This document shows, one piece after another, positions 56,004 through 64,000 of a DNA stretch of 64,000 nucleotides (the stretch's first letter is position 1; every line of letters starts with the position of its first letter). The notes below the pieces were generated by a model. It was not told the origin of the DNA. It did not search any database and was given only the letters and a program-made list of their open reading frames with translations. This DNA is from Henckelia pumila. Lineage: Eukaryota; Streptophyta; Magnoliopsida; Lamiales; Gesneriaceae. Position numbers and translations under genes: made by a program. The DNA is taken from positions 173,507,685-173,571,684 of the forward strand of contig NC_133123.1 in the NCBI RefSeq assembly GCF_033568475.1, given 5' to 3'.

Positions 56004-59000
56004 TTCTCCCCCCCTTAAAAGATTTCGTCCTCTAAATTTAAGGTAATACCTCGAGAACGTACAAGAAACCCTTGCTCGAGTGTCTGGTCGAAATATCCTC
56101 CGACACACTCAGACTCCCGTCGAATTCTCTGCAAGCTTCATTAATGCTGAACCGCATTAACATTTTCCCAGCTGAAAATTACTGCGCCACTGGTCGACAA
56201 TCGAACTTCCCTTGCGCTAGCGTATCGTAACACTGATACATCTTTCACTCGAACCACGATCTTCCTGACCACGAAGGATACAATACCCGCTTGATCAAGA
56301 TTATCGTTTTAAAGGAAATCTTATACTGACGAAGACCAAGTCATAACCTGACTGGTTTTACTGCATTCGTCGAATCACTAATCAAAACTAACCATCTAAT
56401 GGTTCCAAAAGTTCTCGGTGCTCAACACCTCTAGTCAGGAAAACACTAATCCCAACATTGTGCTGACACATTCTAACATAAATCTCGCTTTAAGGTAATC
56501 CAGTGGACTCAAGTCTATACTTCAAAGTAACTGTTAGCAATGTTCCCTAGACTGGTTACCCTCCCCACTCTCCCTGAAGCACAACCGGCTTCCCAAGGAA
56601 TACTGGGAACTTAAACCATCATGTCTAGTACATTCAGCTGTCTACGTTTCTTAATATAACATTCAACACTGTGCCCTGATGATAACTATCATCACTTGCA
56701 ATTTATGACGCTACGTCATCTCCTAGCCATTGGCCTACGAAATCACGCATACATTGCAATGGAAGTCATCACGCCTCTGATGATCTACACCATCTCGATC
56801 ATAGTTTATTCACCTCATGAATTCAATCGATAAACGTCCTCCTGATAGTTATACATACTCACAATCACTGTACGCTCATCAAGACTAAGGCAAGCTCCCA
56901 CCAATATGCTCGACTGGAACATTCCACAGTGCACACATATGGAAATGCTTCCTATTCCGTCTCAAAACTCGACAGTCATTGCGCCTGGTATAACTCAACT
57001 CAGAGTTTCTGATAATACCATCAGCTCATACCAACGTCCCAAGGTTGAATATACTGATCCTGGAACTAAATCCCAACGGATTCTCAATAGTCAAATCGCT
57101 CCCTTGCCGAACGCATCAGTCTCAGCACTGAACGATCTAATTCGTCGATTCCCTAGTCAATCCTGGGAAATACTTGTGCTCGAAGTAACTTGCCACACAA
57201 TGCGTCTCTGATTGTCGTTTATTGCTACAACGCAATATCTTTGACAAACAGTCCGCATAGATGCAACTCACTGACTCGAAAGAACAAACTCGATCCGTCA
57301 CGATCTTGCAAAATCTTCGATCCCAAAGGCAAACCTCGTTGGCTACTAAGTCAACCCTTGACTATCTCTGTCATTTCAGAGACATTGTTCATCACACACT
57401 GGAAGACTAGTGACACATCCTGCTAGATCTCGAGGATCAGATCCTAGCTAATGTCACACAGATCAGACAATTGATGTTTCCTTGCTAATGTCCATTAGCA
57501 TTCCCAACTACTTGTCGGATCCAACCACAACGGTACACTTAGATGCCCTCACTTAACCGAAATATCCGGTCAACAATCTTCACTATTGTTGTTCAATGGA
57601 AAAATTCTCACATGAAACAACAACATGATCCTTTCCTGACCTATTGCTATCACTAAGCAATTGATTAGATCAATATCAGTTTCCTTCTTAACAAGAATGC
57701 ACTATACTGGAAACTACCAACTCCCTTGTTTGTCTCCAATGTCAAGTTAGCACCTAACTTGATCATACAAGTCTACTTGCAATCGTTCCCGATTACAGCA
57801 ATCCCAGAAGATTCATCTCTGGCGATCATTGAGACTAAATAACTCAAATCTCCGATTTCTCTGAGATGATATTCAGTACTCATCCTATAAGCATTTACTC
57901 GACAAAATACTATCCCAAGTATTTCTTAATTGCTACATCCTGATCAACCCTGATTGGCTCAACCAATCGAATTTGTCGATCTACTTAAGCTCGCACTTAT
58001 CAGATCAGACCACCACTGATCATCCAACCTACATGGCTCGGTCAATAACCATGACTTAGCTGCCACAAAGAACCATTTCCAAACACTTGGAATACAAAAA
58101 TCATTTTGGTTTCAACACACTCATGATTGATAACCAGTAAATAGCTATTAGTAGTCTATCGACACAATCTCGTGCCTCACTACTGACAGCTACCTCGTAT
58201 GCTGAATTTAATCATCCTAACTCTGACAGAGTTACCCAATAACTACTAGTAGTCACTAGCACAGATCCCGTGCCACCTTAGCACTACCAATCGTTGTCTG
58301 GTTCACCCAAGGCAAACATCAAGATAAACTAAGCCCATTTCCATCCCCTGGAAAATCCTACGCTCATCCTCTGAAAATATCAGACCTTACTTAGCGCAAC
58401 CACTGGACTCACTGTCCTTACCTCGTTCATTTAGAATGAACACCACGGCTCGTCAAGTCCAAGAAGAATAACTAAAGAATCCTAAAGATTTCCACAATCT
58501 TCGAACACTCTCCTGATCATATCCCTTGTTAAGATTGTGCAACAGTTCAAGACTAAGGTAGCTTACCTCAATAACCCACCTGAACAACCACCAAGGTTTT
58601 CACGGTCATAGGCCATGCTTCCCCACATCTTAATTAGTCATGTACAATCCCCAAAATCTGATATAATCCCTCGCAGATGAAGTCATTCATCATGGAGTAG
58701 TCCTCGCATTCGAGTCAAAGTCTTAAAACAGCATCCCATCCAAGTTCTTGGATAATTCCTATCACAGGAAAATTCTAACCACAAATCTGATGACAACCCA
58801 TAGCCATCGCTAGTAGAAATCCGTCCACCTACTAGATCCACACGTCTAGCAATAACCTAAATACTTATCTACTCAGGGTACACACTCGTCAAGGAAATCC
58901 CTTCATGACTAGTTTCCATAGTAGAACACTCAAACTATATCTCTGGCACACCAGATGATATCAAACCATCGATATCAAACCTGATATATAATCCAAGGTC

Positions 59001-60427
59001 ATACCTCGTCGTGACTGCTACCAAATCCCTAGACTGAGTAGCCTTCCCACCGCCAATCCTGAAGCACCAAGGTTCCCAGGTAACCTCTGCAGTACAAGGA
59101 CTCCCAGAGTAACACTGGCATAGGGTCGCGCCCCATCACGTGTAGTCATGGTCATAGTCCACAACTCTCGGCATATACTGGACCTGGTATCCCGATGAAA
59201 ACCCATCATCACAAGCCTTAACCTAACGAAGGTCAGACAGCCTACTGTTCCAAGAAACAACCTAGAACAAAGCCCAAATGTTCTAAACCGAACAATATGC
59301 CTAATGCCTCTAGATGAGTCCACTCATCGTTGGCACTAACTTAGTCCACCGACTAACTAGGTAAATTCTAGGAAAATGCCTAGACTAACCACAAGTCACA
59401 CTGTCACAGTCGGCCCACTCAAATCCCATGAGCTGCAATAGTTGAACGCTAATCAACTAAGACAATGCCAATCCTAGCAAAATCACTCGCAATCATTCAC
59501 GAATTGCTGAATAAAACATGTATCATTGCTTCCATTTATGTACAATTTCTTAATTACAATCTCATTTAATACATACAGTATTCAAAATACAATGAAATGT
59601 ACAATCGAACTTGAAATGATACAACAAAAGTATGATGATTCATTACAACTGAAATACTGTTTACAACTACATCAATACAGTATTTAAATCATCGCACTAG
59701 TCTTCGTTTCTTGAGCATGAAGCTTCTAATCGACACACGCATCGATACAAGCATACTCCTGACCAAGTCTCTCTACATGTCCTCCTACGAAGAACTCTGG
59801 AGAAATGGCTCTTGATAGCTAATCAACTATGCTCTGCGTCAGTGCATGTCAGTCGACCCCTCCTGCTCACGATCTACCATCAGCGTTCTTCTTGTATTCA
59901 TATCATGCTTCTGAACATGAAGTTTCCCGTGTGCCTACCGAACGCATCGATATCAGCATACCGGCAAAACCATGTTCTGCATGAGGTTAAAGACCTCACG
60001 CTCGAAACCTGTCATGCTTTAGGCACTCGAGGCATTCTCTGGTGAAGGTCTATCTGACAATCTCTCCAACTATGACTGGAGAATCTTCAGAGTAGTGTCA
60101 TCATGGTATGGACTGTACAGATGCAAGCATCAAGTGCGTCCCATCCAATGCTCTGCCACTGCCTCTGGCATCCGGTACTCGATCCAAAACTAGGATCCAC
60201 CTGAGTAGAAATCTCGAAAACTCGGACACGATCCATCGCTCCTGTCCGCACTTGCTGGTATCCCATAAGCCAAATCTTCAGAAATCCTGTCGATGATGAT
60301 AGTCTCTGGGCAACTTAATCGCCGCATCATCACCTCTTCCAAGGTCTCATCCATCCTATAAGGATAACCTAACGTCTTATTATTATATCCCAAGTCTCTT
60401 GCATGCATATGCTCTAATACCAATAAA
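56004..60427 (-). other. Internal region of the complete LARD-like element
   Basis: Bases 56004-57600 match 1-1586 reversed; the rest has no partner in the window. No retroelement domain is seen in six frames. An antisense open stretch (56906-57211) has a conserved counterpart at 763-380 in the other copy. Polypurine tract TTTTAAGGGGGGGAGAA at 56020-56004 (minus). Primer site at 60422-60411, five bases from the 5' LTR. Otherwise nothing recognised in about 4 kb. Confidence 0.75.
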
Positions 60428-61701
60428 TGTAGCGACCCTACCCGGATCCGCTACCTAATCAGAGTTAAGAGAATAATTAAACATGCATTAATAAATCGCT
60501 GCGGAAGAATTAAATAAAAACAGACCGGCAGAATACAACCGGTTAAATAAATTCGATTTATACAACCAAATCGAATAAATAACCTAAAGGCAAAACCTAC
60601 AGCTAATCCTGCTGTCTTCACTGGTCACTGGCTACTCCAAGCTCCGGGTGCTCAATCCTGCACCTACACCTGCCCCGTCGAATGGGGTGTCCAGATGCAC
60701 AGAAAAGACTGGACGTGAGCTCTAAGCTCAATACGAAAGCACTGGGTAAAACATACAAATATGATGCATGCAAATGATAGGGTATCCATATATGGGGTAA
60801 CTGTATATAACTGCTCAGTAATGGCGCCTAGGACATGAGTGGTACAACCCGGGGAACAAACCCTGCGTACACTGCTCATTTCTACAGGACGTGGACTGTG
60901 TCCCCCGATGCTAGCCACCCATGACCCGTCAGTCACTGGGCACTAGACATCAACCGTCCAAACAGGGCTGAGCGGCCCTACGTGGCTCATCTCACAAGAT
61001 GGACAGGCACAATATGATATGCACATGCTGCATAATAAAACTATTGCATACTCCTAAATAATTTAATGAGACCATAGCTATACCTACGTCCGTCGTCAGC
61101 CCGCTGATGACAATTGCATCAAAGCTAGGCCACAGCTCTGCCTCGACGCCTGGATCGTTATGCCACTTCCGGATTCCCAATAGGATGCCTAGAACTCCAT
61201 AGATCTGAGTTAGAAGGCCTAGGAATTGAGAGAGGAAAAGGAGAGGTGCGAGTTGAAAATGAAATTTTGGACCTCTATTTATAGGCAAAGTTCGGGCCGT
61301 CCGAACTCGACTTCGAATCCTCCGAAATGGTTCGGATCCACCGTTCCTGACTTCGGAGCCTCCGTTCCTGTTCGGAGCCTCCGATCCTGACTTCGGATCC
61401 TCCGAAGTCCCATCAATGATGTCACCCATGACGCATTATCTTCGGAGCCTCCGATTTGAGTTCGGATCCTCCGATCTTTGGTTCGGATCCTTCGATCCAG
61501 TTCGGAGCCTCCTAACCCGGTTCGGAGCCTCCGAACCATCCGAACCCTCGGAACCTTCCCGACCATTTTCGAGTGTCCTGAATCCATTTCTGGACTCCGT
61601 TAACCCATTTGGAATTTTTTTAATCATGTTTTACTTAATCTAAACATGATTACTCGATTAATATACTCATTAATCGCTAATTCTGGATACGGGTCACTAC
61701 A
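60428..61701 (-). repeat. 5' LTR of the complete LARD-like element, internally deleted
   Basis: Same ends as 54538-56003, but a block of about 170 bp (corresponding to about 55149-55316) is missing at about 61038, between short AATAA/TTAAA sequences. One dyad unit is also missing near 61470. TATA box at about 61285-61273 and dyad array at about 61290-61555. Confidence 0.9.
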
Positions 61702-61706
61702 GAAGA

Positions 61707-63527
61707 ACGTAGCATATCCTCCAGCGTACGAATCGTCCGTTCTTATTGCCCGTCAGTCTCCGGATGATATGCAGTGCTCAAACTCAGAGTGGTACCCAAC
61801 GCCTCCTGAAAACTACCCCAAAAACGTAAGGTAAATCGCGGGTCTCTATCACTGACTATGCTCACTGGAATCCCATGCAATCGCACTATCTCCTGGATAT
61901 ATAAACGTGCCATGCGATCATAAGAATACTCCCGGTTATAAGGAATAAAGTGTGCTGATTTTGTCAAACGGTCAACAACAACCCAGATAGCATCACACTG
62001 ACGTGAAGTCATAGGTAAGTGGGTAACAAAATCCATAGTTACGTGCTCCCACTTCCATTCGGGAATCTCAAGATTCTGTAGTAATCCACCTGGTCGTCGG
62101 TGTTCAGCCTTGACCTGTTGACAAACCAAACATCTTAAAACAAATTGATACACACTTCGCTTCATCCCTTTCCACCAGAATCTAGTTCGCAAGTCCTTAT
62201 ACATTTTCATGCTTCCAGGATGGACTGATAATCGACTCCTATGAGCTTGAGAAAGAATATCATTCCTGAGCTCCGCAACATTAGGTACAACCACTCGATT
62301 AGATAAGCACAATAAACCATCTGCCTGAAAATGGAATCCAGATGTATTAACTCTATTGGCTAGACGTGCCAAACGCTGAGTCTTAACATCAGATATCTGA
62401 GCATCTCTGATCCGAGAATACAATGCTGGCTCAGACAAAATAGTATACAACCGAATTCCATTTCTCCCTTTCTTGTGCTTGAGCGTAAAACTCAATGAAC
62501 AGCACTCTTGAATCATATGAGATACTTCACTAGTCTGAAGTGCAGAAAGTCTCACCCGCCGACTCAAGGCATCAGCAGTAAGATTAATAGAACCTGGATG
62601 ATATTTGATTTCACAATCATAATCCTTCAGAAGATCCATCCAGCGTCTCTGTCGCATATTCAACTCCGCCTGAGTGAATAAATACTTCAAACTCTTATGA
62701 TCCGTAAATATCTCAAATTTCTCTCCATAAAGATAATGCCTCCAAATCTTGAGTGCAAATACAATGGCGGCTAATTCGAGATCATGTACTGGATAATTAC
62801 TCTCATGCGTCTTCAACTGTCGAGAAGCATAGGCAATAACATGTCCATGCTGTGTCAGAACACATCCTAATCCCTGATCAGAGGCATCAGTATAGACAAC
62901 ATAACCTCCTGATCCAGAAGGTAGAGCTAGCACTAGTGCAGTAGTAAGACGTCTACGCAGCTCGTGAAATGACTCCTCACATTCCAAGGACCATATGAAG
63001 GTAAAATCTTTCCGAGTAAGCTGAGTCAAAGGCCTGGCCAATTGTGAAAAATTCTTGATGAACCGACGGTAATATCCAGCTAGACCCAAGAAACTACGAA
63101 TCTCAGCAACCGTCGTCGGACGAGACCAGTTCAGCACTGCCTCTATCTTACTAGGATCAAGAGATATCCCTTCATTAGAAATCACATAACCGAGAAACAC
63201 TACCCGATCAAGCCAGAATTCACACTTGCTCAATTTCGCATACAGCTGCTTATCTCGTAACGTCTGTAAAACAATCCTTAGATGCTGTGCATGCTCATCC
63301 TTGTCATGAGAATAGACAAGAATATCATCAATAAAGATGATGAAAAATCTATCCAGATACTCTCGAAATATCTAATTCATCAGATTCATAAAGACTTTCG
63401 GTGCATTCGTCAAACCGAATGGCATCACCAGAAATTCATAATGCCCGTATCTGTTTCAGAAAGCAGTCGTAGATATATCTGAGTCTCGTACCCGCATCTG
63501 ATGGTATCCAGATCTCATATCTATCTT
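61707..63527 (-). pseudogene. Second Ty3 element, reverse transcriptase, RNase H and integrase N-terminal half
   Basis: Leftward from 63527: reverse transcriptase from MRSGYHQMRVRDSD, with stops near 63456 and 63373, and the catalytic FIDD at about 63336-63325. It continues through [20 protein letters not shown]. RNase H has [30 protein letters not shown] and [10 protein letters not shown]. The integrase zinc region ([11 protein letters not shown] to [11 protein letters not shown]) is followed by core motifs [19 protein letters not shown] and [12 protein letters not shown] follows DGQ at about 61744; the frame then reads ERTIRTLEDMLRSS up to the LARD insertion. From about 63240 to 61743 it is open. 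Confidence 0.92.
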
Positions 63528-64000
63528 TGAAAGAGTGGGTGCCCGGTGAGCCAACTTGTGGCTAAGGGCTTTGATGACTCTTTGTATAAACAATCTTTTG
63601 TTTAATATAATTTACACTTTTATTAATGGCAATGACTTTATCTTTCTTCATATTGTTATATTGTGATATACTATTGTTGTTTTGATAAAGACCTTGAATA
63701 TACTATAGTGTATGTAAGATGTGGTAAAACATGGGGATGTCTATCATGAAACACATCTTATAGTCACTGTATATTCTAAACTGTTCCTAGTCGATTGAGC
63801 CGTCCGATAATAAGGATAAGGATCGCTCGAGTTTGAGACTAGCATTTGCGATGCAGAGTACCACGTTTCATTGGTAAGGAACATAGAGATGTTCGAAGCA
63901 TGCAAATGGATATTCATACGATGAATGATCGAACTACCCTATCCGGACTTTCCAAGTGGTTATCACTTATCGAGTGGATAAAGTCCGCGGTTTTGGTTGT
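63528..64000 (+). repeat. Copia LTR, start, opposite orientation to the full Copia element
   Basis: AAGAGTGGGTGCCC...CTTTGTATAAACAATCTTTT matches the minus strand of 44522 leftward, with scattered differences (about 5 percent by eye) and TGA instead of TGT at the first codon-like triplet. It interrupts the reverse transcriptase of the second Ty3 element. It runs off the window, so it may be a solo LTR or the start of a full element. Confidence 0.88.

Larger units (their letters stand above)
54533..61706 (-). mobile_element. Complete LARD-like non-autonomous LTR element
   Basis: Perfect GAAGA duplications (54533-54537, 61702-61706). Left LTR 54538-56003 (1466 bp) and right LTR 60428-61701 (1274 bp). 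Primer site TGGTATTAGAGC at 60422-60411 (minus). Polypurine tract at 56004-56020. The internal region of about 4.4 kb has no recognisable gag or pol. It is inserted into the integrase gene of a Ty3 element whose LTR resembles its own. The same family enters the window at 1-3206 in the opposite orientation. Confidence 0.9.
52257..63527 (-). mobile_element. Second Ty3 (Tekay-like) retrotransposon, interrupted
   Basis: Minus strand; the 3' LTR (52257-53704) is at the left. Pol runs leftward from the reverse transcriptase at 63527 to the integrase C-terminus at 53819. It is split at 54537/61702 by a LARD-like element and cut at 63528 by a Copia LTR. Gag, protease and the 5' LTR must lie beyond the window if present. 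The pol sequence resembles, but is distinct from, that of the Tekay-like element at 26495-36431. Stops and one frameshift make it inactive. Confidence 0.88.
21911..64000 (-). mobile_element. TAT/Retand-type Ty3 retrotransposon carrying nested insertions
   Basis: The minus-strand order is: right (5') LTR from 42196 onward, primer site, gag, protease, reverse transcriptase, two RNase H domains, integrase, then an opposite-strand ORF, tandem arrays and the left (3') LTR (21911-22508). The second RNase H and the antisense ORF between integrase and 3' LTR are hallmarks of the TAT lineage. The right LTR is split by a Copia element (42666-52235) and a Ty3 element (from 52257), so the end of the TAT element is beyond 64000. 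A Tekay-like element and a Cassandra LTR sit inside its body. Removing insertions leaves about 11 kb. It is dead: several stop codons in gag-pol. Confidence 0.85.

Noticed and set aside
1-64000. CRISPR array, operon or other prokaryotic system
   Set aside because: No spaced identical repeats with unique spacers and no bacterial gene organisation; all content is plant nuclear.

Overview
This is repeat-dominated nuclear DNA from a flowering plant, most likely a eudicot. The reasons are plant-specific LTR-retrotransposon lineages (Tekay/Del-like chromovirus, TAT/Retand-like Ty3, SIRE-like and other Copia), a Cassandra LTR carrying a 5S rRNA-like segment, a tRNA-type SINE and decayed copies of plant nuclear genes. 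An asterid of the Lamiales/Gesneriaceae type is only a guess from the flavour of the SIRE and TAT proteins. I see no intact host gene. The only complete coding sequence is the gag-pol gene of a young Copia element.

Layout. 1-3206 is the 3' end of a non-autonomous LTR element (LARD-like, + strand) inserted in a decayed SIRE-type Copia (3207 to about 7686). The Copia kept an env-like ORF but lost most of pol. 7740-10040 is a second, older Copia relic. 10.3-17.1 kb holds pieces of host genes: a possible GOT1 first exon, cyclic-nucleotide-gated-channel exons and GILT thiol-reductase exons. It also holds a SINE with a 20-bp target duplication and a degenerate AT-rich repeat field. 18.4-21.9 kb is AT-rich, with a Helitron-like 3' terminus, microsatellites and a tandem duplication of about 250 bp.

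From 21911 to beyond the right edge everything is one nested stack. The outer element is a TAT/Retand-type Ty3 element on the minus strand: left LTR, antisense intron-containing ORF, two tandem arrays, pol, gag, primer binding site, right LTR. Inside it are a Tekay/Del-like element (26495-36431, target duplication TGCCT) in a 59-bp array, and a Cassandra solo LTR (39522-39898, CTAAG) in the reverse transcriptase. In its right LTR lie a very young Copia (42666-52235, TAATA) and a second Ty3 element (from 52257). The second Ty3 element contains a complete LARD-like element (54538-61701, GAAGA) and is cut at 63528 by another Copia LTR that runs off the window.

How the parts relate. The LARD LTRs resemble the LTR of the Ty3 element they sit in: same ends, a similar polypurine tract, and an array of short dyad repeats just upstream of the TATA box. 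This suggests a non-autonomous family mobilised by that Ty3 lineage. LTR comparison by eye gives an order of insertion: TAT oldest (about 3 percent divergence over 465 bp), Copia youngest (two mismatches seen in 1857 bp).
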